64,000 nt of DNA, from contig NZ_JAJFBP010000004.1 of the NCBI RefSeq assembly GCF_020697055.1, positions 86,604 through 150,603 of the forward strand, given 5' to 3'. The notes beneath the pieces were generated by a model. That model was given only the letters and a program-made list of their open reading frames with translations, made no database searches and was not told the DNA's origin. Source of the DNA: Panacagrimonas sp. GTDB lineage: Bacteria; Pseudomonadota; Gammaproteobacteria; Nevskiales; Nevskiaceae. Below, one piece after another: positions 41,780 through 50,509 of this stretch (the stretch's first letter is position 1; every line of letters starts with the position of its first letter). Made by a program: the position numbers and the translations under genes.

Positions 41780-42406
41780 TCAGGAGTTCTCGATGACGAT
41801 GCCTTCGATGGTGTTCGCCACGTCCTGACAGCGGTCGGTGACCGATTCCAGGAGCTGGTAGATCTCCTTCATCTTGAGCACCTGCAGCGCGTCGGTGCCG
41901 TCGCGGAAGAGCTTGGCCATGGCACTGCGCATCACGCGGTCGGAATCGCCTTCGAGCCGGTCGATCTCACTGCACAGCTCCAGGATCTGCTTGGTGTTCT
42001 TCAGGTCCCTGAGCTGGAAGACGGCGAGTTTCACTTTTTCCGCGCTGGTCAGGCACAGCTCGGCCAGCTCGCGCGCCGCATCGGTGACGTCGTGGATGTC
42101 GTAGAGGAACATGCACTGCGACACGTCCTCCATCAGATCCAGGATGTCGTCCATGCGCCCGATCAGGCGATGGATGTCGTCCCGGTCGATCGGGGTGATG
42201 AACGTGTGGTGCAGCAGGTCCATCGTCGCCGCCGTGATCTTGTCCGCGCGATGCTCGATGTTCTCGATGTTGCGCTTGCGCTCGTCGAGCTCACGCACGT
42301 TGCCCATCAGCGCCTTGAGCTGTTCGGCGCCGAGCACGATCTGCTCGGCGTGCTCGTTGAAGAAATCGAAGAAGCGCCCCTCCCGGGGCATCAGGCGTCC
42401 GAACAT
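41780..42406 (-). CDS. DUF47 PhoU-like protein (Pit accessory)
   Basis: A 208-residue all-helical PhoU-like protein of the DUF47/TIGR00153 family, thought to regulate the adjacent Pit transporter. Typical signatures: IEHRADKIT, TPIDRDDIHRLIGRMDDILDLMEDV and EGDSDRVMRSAM. AAGGAC precedes the ATG at 42406. The two genes almost abut, forming a phosphate-uptake operon. Confidence 0.93.
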   Translation of the reverse strand: MFGRLMPREGRFFDFFNEHAEQIVLGAEQLKALMGNVRELDERKRNIENIEHRADKITAATMDLLHHTFITPIDRDDIHRLIGRMDDILDLMEDVSQCMFLYDIHDVTDAARELAELCLTSAEKVKLAVFQLRDLKNTKQILELCSEIDRLEGDSDRVMRSAMAKLFRDGTDALQVLKMKEIYQLLESVTDRCQDVANTIEGIVIENS

Positions 42407-42591
42407 CGGTAGGGTCCTTGGGTCGGCCCCGTGCTCTGGTGGTGGCGCGGGTGCGGCTTCTGAGGCGCGCACTTTAGCTCCGGGCCGCGCCTGCGGGCAG
42501 ACTTGAGGCGTGAACGGAAATGTGCGCCGGGATGGAAAACCGGACGCGGCTCGCCTGACGGGTCGGGCCATCGAGGCAGCAGACCGCGGGT

Positions 42592-42617
42592 GACGATCCG
42601 ATCGCGATCGGATCGTC
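42592..42617. promoter_or_regulatory. 26-bp perfect palindrome upstream of the phosphate-uptake operon
   Basis: The half-site GACGATCCGATCG is followed at once by its exact reverse complement. Position, about 190 bases ahead of the DUF47-pit operon, suits an operator or a cruciform or terminator hairpin. No T-run flanks it. It is not a Pho-box-like direct repeat. Confidence 0.45.
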
Positions 42618-42660
42618 GCGCGGGTGGGCGCCGTACCGATGGCCGGCTGACCGGATCGGA

Positions 42661-42692
42661 AAATGGCACGGGCGGCAGTGGTTTGCCGCCCG
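42661..42692 (-). terminator. Probable intrinsic terminator of the multicopper oxidase-peroxiredoxin operon
   Basis: Read on the minus strand just after the peroxiredoxin stop: CGGGCGGCA pairs with TGCCGCCCG around a six-base loop, then TGCCATTTTCC. The stem is strong and the T-run short. Confidence 0.6.
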
Positions 42693-42716
42693 CGGATGGT
42701 CTGCCCGATCAGTGCG

Positions 42717-43319
42717 TCACTTCGCGGGCGGGCTCGATGCGGTACGCAGCGCCACCAGCAATTCATCGACCGCCGCCTGCTGCGCGTAGCTGACCTTGAA
42801 CAGCTTGGCGCGGATGGTGCCGTCGCGGTCGAGGATGAAGGTGGCGTGACGCGCGACGCCTTCGGACCATTCGGGCGCCTCGGGATTGCGGACCCCGAAC
42901 GCGTCGATGGTGCGGCTGCCGGTGTCCGAAAGCAGGCGATAGGAGATGCGCGCGGCGGCGAATCGATGGAGGATCTCCGGCGTGTCGAAACTGATGCCGA
43001 CGACCTGGGCGCCGGCGGCTTCGATCTCCGGCAGATGCTGCTGGAGCTGGACCAGCTGGAGCTTGCAGTACGCGCACCAGTCGGCCGAACGGAAGAACAC
43101 CACGGCGACGGGTCCGCGCCCGAGCACGCTATCGAGGGAAACGCGCCGCCCGTCCTGGTCGACGAGGTCGAACGCGGGCGCCCGGGCGCCGATCGCCAGT
43201 CCCGGCGTCGGCGGCGCGGGCCGGTTCACGTCGAAGAACGGGGCGTCGTCCGCGGCCGTCGCTCCGGGCGACAGTGCCACGCACGCGGCCAGGGCCAGCA
43301 GGGCGAACCGGATGCTCAC
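42717..43319 (-). CDS. Exported AhpC/TSA-type peroxiredoxin-like protein
   Basis: A 200-residue periplasmic redoxin. GTG start at 43319, signal peptide ending near ATAAD, then a thioredoxin fold with APAFDLVDQDGRRVSL and the active-site segment SADWCAYCKLQL, followed by GISFDTPEILHRF. It may reduce peroxide or act as a thiol-disulfide protein. The CxxC-like WCAYC differs from the single peroxidatic Cys of classical AhpC. It overlaps the end of the multicopper oxidase gene (GTGA), so the two are coupled, implying shared copper or oxidative-stress biology. Confidence 0.85.
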   Translation of the reverse strand: MSIRFALLALAACVALSPGATAADDAPFFDVNRPAPPTPGLAIGARAPAFDLVDQDGRRVSLDSVLGRGPVAVVFFRSADWCAYCKLQLVQLQQHLPEIEAAGAQVVGISFDTPEILHRFAAARISYRLLSDTGSRTIDAFGVRNPEAPEWSEGVARHATFILDRDGTIRAKLFKVSYAQQAAVDELLVALRTASSPPAK

Positions 43320-45700
43320 GGCGGCGGCAGCAGCGAGATGCGCCAGCTGTCCGTCACGCCGCCGACGTTCAACGTCGCGGCCACCGAAGCCGGTCGTCCC
43401 CACAGGTCGAGCAACGGCAGACGGTTGCGCAGGCGCACCGTGTCGCCGTTCTTCACGGTGGACGCCGTCGAGCGGAACGCGCCGCCGTTGACGGAATACT
43501 GCGGCGTGCCGCCGCCGCTGATCGAGATCGCCGGCGTGGAGTTGACGCCGGAGATCGTCACCGTGTTGCTCTCGTACCAGATTCCCGGCAGCACCAACGC
43601 GCGGTCGTTGAACTTGAACGGATCCGGGACCAGGTCCTCGATCTCGGTCGTGCTGCTGAAGTCGGCGGACACGCCGCCGACCGTCAGCGTGGTGGTGATC
43701 GTCGACGAGAACGCGGGCGACGAGGTGTGACGCAGCTGCACCGTCGCGCCGTTGGCCACCGATCCGGCGGCCGATCCGAAGCTGCCGCCGTTGACCGCGT
43801 ACTGGCCGCCGCTGACCGCGATCGGTGCCGGCGTGTTGATGCCCTTGATGGTCACCACGTTCGACAGCTGCGGCGTGCTGCGCAGCACGCCGTTCAGGCT
43901 CGTGAAGCCGAACGGGTCGGGCGTCGTATCCGCCAGCAGCACGATTTCTCCCATCATGCCCAGGCCGGCGTGGTGGAAGATGTGGCAGTGGAACAGCCAG
44001 CGACCGACGGCGCCGCCCGAATCGGCGTCGCTGCACGGCGCCAGCACCGGACCCGGGGACAGCGAGGAGCCGTCGCAGATCTTGGGCCGGTCGTCCAGGC
44101 GCACGCGGAACACCAGCGTCTGTCCGGCGTACACGTCGATCTCGTCGAGGAACTCGTCGTACTCCCATTCGCGCAGCGTGTTGCCGCTCGCGTTGTCGAC
44201 GTAGCGCACCGGCTGCATCGAGAAGCCGTGCAGGTGGAAGGGATGGACCGCGCTGGTGTCGTTGCGCACCGACAGCTCGAGCGTGTCGCCCAGACGCGCG
44301 TAGCGCGAGGTCATCGGCCGCGGCATGTCGAGGAAGTTGCCGTTGCCCACGTTGGTGTCGAGCATCGCCGAGAAGCCGTCGATCGACGGCGACTGGTTGG
44401 CGCCACCGGGGCGCTGGTTGGTCAGGCGGATGGTGGGATCGGCGCTGCCTGCGAACGGCGGCGGCGCCTGCAGCGGCGCGATCGCGTTGTCGTCTTTCAG
44501 GTTCTCCACGTTCTCGGGCGTGTTCGCCAGGATCGGATCGCCGGCCGCGGGCGGCACGTCGTTCGACGTGCCGTCGATCACGAAGTACGCGATCGGATAG
44601 TTCGCGCCCAGTCCCTGGCCGACCTTGAACGGCGCGGGCGGATCGTTGCCCACCAGCTGCACGACGCTGCCCTGGCTGCCCGAGGGCACGACGATGACGT
44701 CGGCGCGATCACCCGAGCCCAGCACGAGTTCACCGACGTCGTACAGCGAGTCCCAGCCCTGTATGACGCCGCCCTCGACGACGACGTTGTCGAGCAGGCC
44801 GCCTTCGCCGCCGATGCGGTACAGCTTGCTGTCGCCGCCGCCCAGCATCTTCAGCCGGAAGTGGCGCGTGATCGCCGCGTTGACGATCTGCAGTCGCACG
44901 CGCTGACCCGAGGCGACGGTGAAGGTGGGCGTCTGCGTGCCCGCGTTCGGATTCACGCCGTTGACCAGCACCGTCTTGCCCGAGGTCGGCGCGCCGCAGG
45001 CGAGCATCACGCCGCCGGGTTCGCCCTCGGTCCAGAGGTGGCAGATCTCGACGATCTCGTTGATGTCCGTGAGCACGCTGCTGAGCGGCTTGCCGACGTT
45101 GCCGCCGGCGTCGAACTCGATGTCGCTGAGCACCATCGTGTGCGTGTTGGCGGCGCTGGGAAGCACCGTGCCTCGCAGGCTCGGCTCGATCGGGTTCTCG
45201 ATCAAGATCGGTCCGTACATGCCGCGAAACGTCGCCGTGCCCGGCAGCATGTGCGAGTGATACCAGTACACGCCGGGACGAAACGTCTTGAACCGGTACA
45301 CGTAGGACTGCCCGGGCAGCACGGCGTCCTGCGTCACCGCGGTGCCGTCGCTGTCGTTGTCCAGCTCGATGCCGTGCCAATGGATGCTCGCGCTCTGCGT
45401 CGCCAGCTGGTTGCGAAAGTGGACGATCACCGTGTCACCCACCTTCACCTTGATCTGCGGCGCCGGGATGCCTGCGCCGGCGGACACGAACGGCGGCGGC
45501 GGATCGTCCTCGTAGACCATCGCGTGCACCGTGGTGCCGGCGATGGTGACGTCGCGCTCGTCGGCGGTGAGCCAGGCCTCGAAGATGTTGGGATCGGGAT
45601 TGGTATCGGTCGCCGATACCACCGCTGCGGATGCCGGCGGTGTGAACCACATGGTTGCGAGCAAACAGACGCCGACGCAGACACGGACAGGTCGCTTCAT
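43316..45700 (-). CDS. Secreted multicopper oxidase with two C-terminal repeats
   Basis: A 794-residue exported enzyme. Signal peptide (to about residue 26), three cupredoxin-type domains, and all four copper motifs: HWHGIE (about residue 106), WYHSHM (about 150), HPFHLHG (about 485) and HCHIFHHAGLGM (about 570). This is a laccase/bilirubin-oxidase-like set. The remaining ~180 residues form two tandem repeats with matching lines (TIKGINTPAPIAVSGGQYAVNGGSF and TISGVNSTPAISISGGG...YSVNGGAF), Ig-like domains seldom attached to a laccase. The ATG at 45700 has no clear upstream competitor. It is coupled to the peroxiredoxin. Confidence 0.93.
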   Translation of the reverse strand: MKRPVRVCVGVCLLATMWFTPPASAAVVSATDTNPDPNIFEAWLTADERDVTIAGTTVHAMVYEDDPPPPFVSAGAGIPAPQIKVKVGDTVIVHFRNQLATQSASIHWHGIELDNDSDGTAVTQDAVLPGQSYVYRFKTFRPGVYWYHSHMLPGTATFRGMYGPILIENPIEPSLRGTVLPSAANTHTMVLSDIEFDAGGNVGKPLSSVLTDINEIVEICHLWTEGEPGGVMLACGAPTSGKTVLVNGVNPNAGTQTPTFTVASGQRVRLQIVNAAITRHFRLKMLGGGDSKLYRIGGEGGLLDNVVVEGGVIQGWDSLYDVGELVLGSGDRADVIVVPSGSQGSVVQLVGNDPPAPFKVGQGLGANYPIAYFVIDGTSNDVPPAAGDPILANTPENVENLKDDNAIAPLQAPPPFAGSADPTIRLTNQRPGGANQSPSIDGFSAMLDTNVGNGNFLDMPRPMTSRYARLGDTLELSVRNDTSAVHPFHLHGFSMQPVRYVDNASGNTLREWEYDEFLDEIDVYAGQTLVFRVRLDDRPKICDGSSLSPGPVLAPCSDADSGGAVGRWLFHCHIFHHAGLGMMGEIVLLADTTPDPFGFTSLNGVLRSTPQLSNVVTIKGINTPAPIAVSGGQYAVNGGSFGSAAGSVANGATVQLRHTSSPAFSSTITTTLTVGGVSADFSSTTEIEDLVPDPFKFNDRALVLPGIWYESNTVTISGVNSTPAISISGGGTPQYSVNGGAFRSTASTVKNGDTVRLRNRLPLLDLWGRPASVAATLNVGGVTDSWRISLLPPP

Positions 45701-45901
45701 GACTCGAGCCCCCCACAGCCTTGTCGCTGCAGCGCCGCTTCGCGACGCCAATCCCGGCCGCCTTGCACGGTCCGGTCCGGACGAGGCCACTCTTCCTCGT
45801 CCGCGGGGCGGTATACACCTTCGGACGCAGCGTGTCAGCCCAAAGTTTTTTTGCGCCGGGACTTAGGTCATTCGCGGGTCGGGACGCAACGCGGTGCCAC
45901 G

Positions 45902-47692
45902 TCAGTCGTGCGACACCATCGGCGTTGCGCCGAGCACCTCGTCGATGTCGGTCTGACCCGCCGCGATCTTCTGCGCCCCGGCGACACGCAGCGGCACCAT
46001 GCCTTCGCGCAGCGCCTGGCGACGCATGTCGGCGATGTCGGTCTGGCGATCGATCAGGCGCTTGATGCCCTGGCTCAGCGGCATGATCTCGTACAGGCCC
46101 AGGCGACCGAGGTAGCCGGTCTCGCGGCATTCGAGGCAGCCGACCGGCTGTCGCACCTCCTGCGGCATCGGCGCGCGCGTGTCGCTGCCGACCAGTTCGG
46201 TCCAGCCTTCGGCATCCGGCACCGACGGCATCTTGCAGTGCGGACACAGGCGCCGGACCAGTCGCTGCGCGACCACGCCCAGCAGCGTCGCCTTGATCAG
46301 GTAGGGCGGCACGCCCAGATCGAGCAGGCGCGTGATCGCGCTCGGCGCATCGTTGGTGTGCAGCGTCGAGAGCACGAGATGGCCGGTGAGCGCGGCCTGG
46401 ATCGCGATCTCCGCGGTTTCCAGGTCGCGGATCTCGCCGATCATGATGATGTCGGGATCCTGTCGCAGCAGCGCACGCACGCCGCTGGCGAACGTCAGAT
46501 CGATCTGCGTCTGCACCTGCATCTGGTTGAACGCGGGCTCCACCAGCTCGATCGGATCCTCGATCGTGCAGACGTTGACCTGGGGCGTCGCGAGCTGCTT
46601 GAGGCTGGTGTAGAGCGTCGTGGTCTTGCCCGATCCGGTGGGACCGGTGACCAGGATGATCCCGTGCGGCGCGCGGATCATGTCGTTCCACTGCTCGGCG
46701 TCGCGATCGCCGAAGCCAAGCGCCGAGAAGTCGCGCACCAGCACTTCTGGATCGAAGATGCGCATCACCAGCTTCTCGCCGAAGGCGGTGGGCAGGCTCG
46801 AGGCGCGCAGTTCGATCTCCTTGCCGCCGGGCGAGCGCGTCTTGATGCGGCCATCCTGCGGCTTGCGCTTCTCGGCCACGTCCATGCGCGACAGGATCTT
46901 GATGCGGCTGGTGACCGCGATCATCACCGGCGTCGGCATCTGGTAGACCTCGTGCAGCACGCCGTCGATGCGAAAGCGCACGAGGCTCGAGTCGCGCCGC
47001 GGTTCGAGGTGGATGTCCGATGCGCGCGACTCGAACGCGTAGCTGAGCAGCCAGTCGACGATCGCCACGACGTGCTGATCGTCGGCCGTGAGCTTGCCCT
47101 TGCGGCCGAGCTCCATCAGCTGCTCGAGGTTCTGCGAACCCGAGGGCAGCATGCGTCGCTCCTCGTTGCTCGCCTTGACCGACCGGGCCAGCGCGTAGAA
47201 CTCGACCAGGTAGCGCTCGATGTCGAGCGGGCTGGCGATCACGCGCTTGATCGGCTGCTTGACGATGCGCGCGAGCTCGATCTCCCACTCCTGCTCGAGC
47301 GGCTCGGCGGTGGCGACCGTGATCTCGGTCGGCGTGACCTTGACCGGCAGCACCTTGACGCGCGCGGCGTAGGCGTAGGGCATCACCGAGGTGACCTTGG
47401 CGACGTCGATCGACAGCGGATCGATGCGCATCCAGGGCAGGTTGTGGCGCTGCGCGAGCCACTGCGTCAGCGCATCCATCGTCAGTTTCGCGCCGGCCTT
47501 GCGCGGATCGGGCCACTCGAAACCGGCGATCAGCTCCAGCGGATGACGCCTGGTGTCGCGCGAGGCGTCGATCCGGACGTGCCCGTCCTTGCGCTGGGAG
47601 CCCGAGATCAAGCCGTCGGCGAGCAGCGCATCGAGCAGCTCGATCGAAGTGAGTCGGCGGTCGGTTGCTCGGGACGCGGGGACGATGGCCAT
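45902..47692 (-). CDS. GspE/PilB-type secretion ATPase
   Basis: A 596-residue hexameric ATPase. The N-terminal GSPII-like region is followed by HLEPRRDSSLVRFRIDGVL, the Walker A GPTGSGKTT (about residues 345-353), the Asp box and the Walker B-like DPDIIMIGEIRD, and a zinc Cys4 region (LCPHCK and CLECRETGYLGR). This is a full-length type II secretion or type IV pilus motor. No other gsp or pil gene is adjacent, so the apparatus it drives is unknown. The ATG at 47692 is used rather than an in-frame TTG three codons earlier. Confidence 0.93.
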   Translation of the reverse strand: MAIVPASRATDRRLTSIELLDALLADGLISGSQRKDGHVRIDASRDTRRHPLELIAGFEWPDPRKAGAKLTMDALTQWLAQRHNLPWMRIDPLSIDVAKVTSVMPYAYAARVKVLPVKVTPTEITVATAEPLEQEWEIELARIVKQPIKRVIASPLDIERYLVEFYALARSVKASNEERRMLPSGSQNLEQLMELGRKGKLTADDQHVVAIVDWLLSYAFESRASDIHLEPRRDSSLVRFRIDGVLHEVYQMPTPVMIAVTSRIKILSRMDVAEKRKPQDGRIKTRSPGGKEIELRASSLPTAFGEKLVMRIFDPEVLVRDFSALGFGDRDAEQWNDMIRAPHGIILVTGPTGSGKTTTLYTSLKQLATPQVNVCTIEDPIELVEPAFNQMQVQTQIDLTFASGVRALLRQDPDIIMIGEIRDLETAEIAIQAALTGHLVLSTLHTNDAPSAITRLLDLGVPPYLIKATLLGVVAQRLVRRLCPHCKMPSVPDAEGWTELVGSDTRAPMPQEVRQPVGCLECRETGYLGRLGLYEIMPLSQGIKRLIDRQTDIADMRRQALREGMVPLRVAGAQKIAAGQTDIDEVLGATPMVSHD

Positions 47693-47819
47693 GGCCGCCA
47701 AGGCTAGCGCAACGGGTCGCCACGAGCATCGCGCGTGGCGCTACGGAGAGGGGCGTGGATAATGGCGATCGCCGCGCCGGCCCGTCTCAGCGGGTACCGG
47801 GCACCTTCGAATCCGTTCC

Positions 47820-48335
47820 ATGCGCCTGCTCCCCACGTTTCTTCTCGTCACGCTGCTCGCGGCCTGCGCCAAGCCTGCCTGGGTTCGTGCCCCCGATTTC
47901 TCGAGCTGGTTCAACAGCGAAAACAGCGTGACCGTGCAGGAGGTGGCGCGGGCCAACGTCTGCGAGACCGCCGGCGGCGAATCGGTGGTGACGATGTTTC
48001 CCACGCTCGGCTCGCTGCAGGCCTGGGCCTCGGCTCGCGGCGTGGAACTGGTGCCGATGACGACCCGACCGCTGGGCGAAGCGCCGTACGCGGTGATCGA
48101 GTTCGGTCAGCGTCCGAACAGCGGATATGGCCTCGCGATCAGCCGGCAGGCGGGCGTCAAGGGCGGCGAGCTGCTGCTCAAGGCGACGTTCTTCGAACCC
48201 ACGCCCGGACGCTGGTCGTCGGACGAGCCGAGCAGTCCGTGCGTGGTCGTGCTGCTGCCCGCCGGCGAGTACGGCAGCGTGCGGCTGATCGACCAGAGCG
48301 GCGAGGTCCGCGCGGGAACCGAGGGGAGCCAATGA
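47820..48335 (+). CDS. PrcB-like lipoprotein
   Basis: A 171-residue exported lipoprotein with a lipobox (LLAACAK; Cys 16). The mature part contains RPNSGYGLAISRQAGVKGG and PSSPCVVVLLPAGEYGSVRLID, the pattern of PrcB C-terminal domains (protease complex subunit PrcB). In Deinococcus PrcB supports a subtilisin-like protease; here no such protease is adjacent. The assignment is moderate. It is divergent from the GspE-type ATPase. Confidence 0.65.
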   Translation: MRLLPTFLLVTLLAACAKPAWVRAPDFSSWFNSENSVTVQEVARANVCETAGGESVVTMFPTLGSLQAWASARGVELVPMTTRPLGEAPYAVIEFGQRPNSGYGLAISRQAGVKGGELLLKATFFEPTPGRWSSDEPSSPCVVVLLPAGEYGSVRLIDQSGEVRAGTEGSQ

Positions 48336-48438
48336 TCCGGATGGGAACGCCCGCGGCGGTCGCCGCGATCCTCCGGCTGCACTGAATCACACGAGCAAGG
48401 CGAACGGACCACACGAGTCCGCGGGGAGATTCGATCAC

Positions 48439-49374
48439 ATGCTGCATGCACTGCCGGGTCCGGTTCAGGGCGCGATCATGGGACTGCTGCTGGCCGTCAA
48501 CACCGTGTTCTGGGCCACGCCGTTGTACGTTGTCGTGCTCATCAAGCTGATCACGCCGTGGCGCGGCGGTCGCGAGACGCTGTCGCGACTGGCGGCGGCG
48601 ATCGCCCAGACCTGGTCGCACTTCAACGTGTTCTTCTCGAGCACGTGCCAGCGCATCGAGTGGGACGTGCGGATCGGCGTCGACCTCGATCGCAAGGGCC
48701 AGTACCTGGTGTGCTCGAATCACCAGACCTGGAACGACATCTTCGTGCTGATGCGCGCGTTCGACCGGCGCGCGCCGTTCTTCAAGTTCTTCCTCAAGCA
48801 GGAACTGATCTGGGTGCCGGTGCTGGGCCTGGCCTGGTGGGGGCTGGACTATCCGTTCATGAAGCGCTCGACGCCCGACCAGATCAAGAAGAACCCGGCG
48901 CTGAAGGGCAAGGACCTGGAGACCACGCGCCGCGCCTGCGAAAAGTTTCGCAACCAGCCGGTGATGATCCTGAACTTCCTGGAAGGCACGCGCTTCACCA
49001 AGACCAAGCAGGTCAACCAGAAGGCGCCGTATCACCACCTGCTGCGGCCCAAGGCCGGCGGGTTCGCGTTCGCGCTCGAAGCGATGGGCGACAAGCTGCA
49101 CGACCTGGTCGACGTCACCATCGCCTATCCGGACGGGGCGATGGGGTTCTGGGATTTCCTCTGCGGAAAAATGACGCGCGTGATCGTCGACGTGCGCCGC
49201 CTGCAGCTGCCCGACGGCATGCTCGACGCGCTCGTGCGAGGCGATTACGAGGAGAGCAACGACTTCCGCAAGCAGTTCCAGTTCTGGATCGGCGACCTGT
49301 GGAAGCAGAAGGATCAGCGCATCGCCCAGATGCTTGGCCTGCCGCCACCGGTGTACGCGGCGCCGGTGGCCTGA
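48439..49374 (+). CDS. 1-acyl-sn-glycerol-3-phosphate acyltransferase family protein (YihG-like)
   Basis: A 311-residue membrane acyltransferase. An N-terminal helix (about residues 17-45) anchors it. The HX4D motif is NHQTWNDIF, and FLEGTRFTKTK is the second PlsC-type block. Length and layout fit the YihG/LCLAT1-like group that adds acyl chains to phospholipid precursors or lyso-lipids. The ATG is followed by a normal codon pattern; it is not clearly coupled to the PrcB-like gene (100 bases apart). Confidence 0.9.
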   Translation: MLHALPGPVQGAIMGLLLAVNTVFWATPLYVVVLIKLITPWRGGRETLSRLAAAIAQTWSHFNVFFSSTCQRIEWDVRIGVDLDRKGQYLVCSNHQTWNDIFVLMRAFDRRAPFFKFFLKQELIWVPVLGLAWWGLDYPFMKRSTPDQIKKNPALKGKDLETTRRACEKFRNQPVMILNFLEGTRFTKTKQVNQKAPYHHLLRPKAGGFAFALEAMGDKLHDLVDVTIAYPDGAMGFWDFLCGKMTRVIVDVRRLQLPDGMLDALVRGDYEESNDFRKQFQFWIGDLWKQKDQRIAQMLGLPPPVYAAPVA

Positions 49375-49385
49375 GCCAACCTCGA

Positions 49386-49402
49386 CCCGGACGTCGTCCG
49401 GG
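49386..49402. terminator. Short convergent terminator-like hairpin
   Basis: CCCGGACG-T-CGTCCGGG fills almost the whole 28-base gap between two convergent genes. It has no T-run, so it is probably a bidirectional transcription block or an AGCCCGG-type extragenic palindrome. Confidence 0.5.
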
Positions 49403-49975
49403 CTACGCGGTTCGCATCAGCGCGAGCAGGTCGGCCAACAGCACGGGCAGCGAGCCCCGCAACGACTGCGAGGCCTCCATCCAGCGCCGACCCGAATCGA
49501 TCAGGCCCTGCGGATCGCGCAGGCGCGTCGAGGTGCGCTGCAGCGCGCGCTCCATGCCCCGATCGGTCGCATAGGACTCGAGCAGTTCGGCGAAGCCCGC
49601 GCGCGTCGGCCGCCAGCCGCCGGCGAGTTCGAACCAGTCGCCCGCATCAGCCAGCGCTTCGGCGCAGTGCCTCGCGAAGTCGGGCAGCGGCTGCGGATGG
49701 AAGTCGCTCCACGCCTGGGCGAGCGCGTGGTCGGCCGCCAGATCCAGCACGATGCCGGCGTAGCGGCGCTCGCCTTCGACGAAGGCCTCGCGTTCGCGGC
49801 GCATCACGGCGTGACGATCGGTGGCGGCGTCGACGCGCCGGTGCAGACGCACGCCGATCGCGATCTCGTGTGGATAGGCGCTCAGGTCGGCGCCGCGCAC
49901 GACGTCGCCGAGCACGCTGCCGGCCAGCGAGGTGTCGGAGCGATCCGCCAGCCAGAGATGGGCGAGGAAATTCAC
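49403..49975 (-). CDS. ACP phosphodiesterase (AcpH/DUF479)
   Basis: A 190-residue enzyme that removes 4-phosphopantetheine from acyl carrier protein. It starts at GTG 49975 with NFLAHLWLADRS, followed by GSVLGDVVRG, HRRVDAATDRH and AADHALAQAWSDFHP, the expected metal-binding HD-like residues. Its start overlaps the stop of the upstream gene (GTGA). Assignment rests on these DUF479 signatures. Confidence 0.88.
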   Translation of the reverse strand: MNFLAHLWLADRSDTSLAGSVLGDVVRGADLSAYPHEIAIGVRLHRRVDAATDRHAVMRREREAFVEGERRYAGIVLDLAADHALAQAWSDFHPQPLPDFARHCAEALADAGDWFELAGGWRPTRAGFAELLESYATDRGMERALQRTSTRLRDPQGLIDSGRRWMEASQSLRGSLPVLLADLLALMRTA

Positions 49976-50445
49976 CGCTTCGGACTGATCCACATCGTGA
50001 TGACCGCGCGGAACACCTGCTGATCCTCGCGATCGGTGACATCCACCGTCACCGGCCAGTCGAAACCTTCGTCGCCGAATTCCGGCAGCGGCTCGCATCG
50101 GCAGACGCCGCGCAGATCGGTGCCGGCTTTCTTCAGATACTCGACGGTCATGCCCTTCGGAATCCAGCGATGGGTCGCCGGAACGCTGACCTCGGTCATC
50201 AGCCCGCCGGTGAACTCCGCCAGATTGCACATCGCGATCGCGTGCACCGTGCCCAGATGGTTGGTCACGCTCCAGCGCTTGCGCAGCGATGCCTGCGCAT
50301 GGCCCGGACGCAGCTCGACCATCTGCGGCGAGATGCTGCGGAAATACGGCGCGCGGGCCGCGACCATCCGCGACCACGCGTTCTTGCCGAGCGGCAGCTT
50401 CGACATCCGGGTCCAGCTTTCGAGCGCGAGATTGCGACGGGCCAT
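49972..50445 (-). CDS. DUF4442 hotdog-fold protein (thioesterase-like)
   Basis: A 157-residue soluble protein with the DUF4442 hotdog fold. PYFRSISPQMVELRPGHAQ, HLGTVHAIAMCNLAEFTGG and the late TVDVTDREDQQVFRAVITMW are typical. These resemble PaaI/FabZ-type thioesterases; the substrate is not known. Its proximity to the ACP phosphodiesterase suggests lipid or acyl-ACP metabolism. The ATG at 50445 is internal to a longer open frame that is low-complexity. Confidence 0.82.
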   Translation of the reverse strand: MARRNLALESWTRMSKLPLGKNAWSRMVAARAPYFRSISPQMVELRPGHAQASLRKRWSVTNHLGTVHAIAMCNLAEFTGGLMTEVSVPATHRWIPKGMTVEYLKKAGTDLRGVCRCEPLPEFGDEGFDWPVTVDVTDREDQQVFRAVITMWISPKR

Positions 50446-50509
50446 GCGGGCATTCCAGGGAGGGCAGGGCGCGACGCTAACGCGCGACGCGTCGCGGCGC
50501 CTTGACGTT

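Larger units (their letters stand above)
42407..42716. other. Intergenic region with palindrome and terminator
   Basis: Upstream of the pit operon and downstream of the peroxiredoxin gene, both on the minus strand. It holds a 26-bp perfect palindrome (42592-42617) and a hairpin with T-run (42661-42692). No gene was recognised. The pit promoter should lie here. Confidence 0.5.

Noticed and set aside
43274..47707. 1477-codon plus-strand open frame
   Set aside because: It spans three real minus-strand genes (peroxiredoxin edge, multicopper oxidase, GspE) and their promoters; translation is Arg/His/Asp/Val-rich with no motif.
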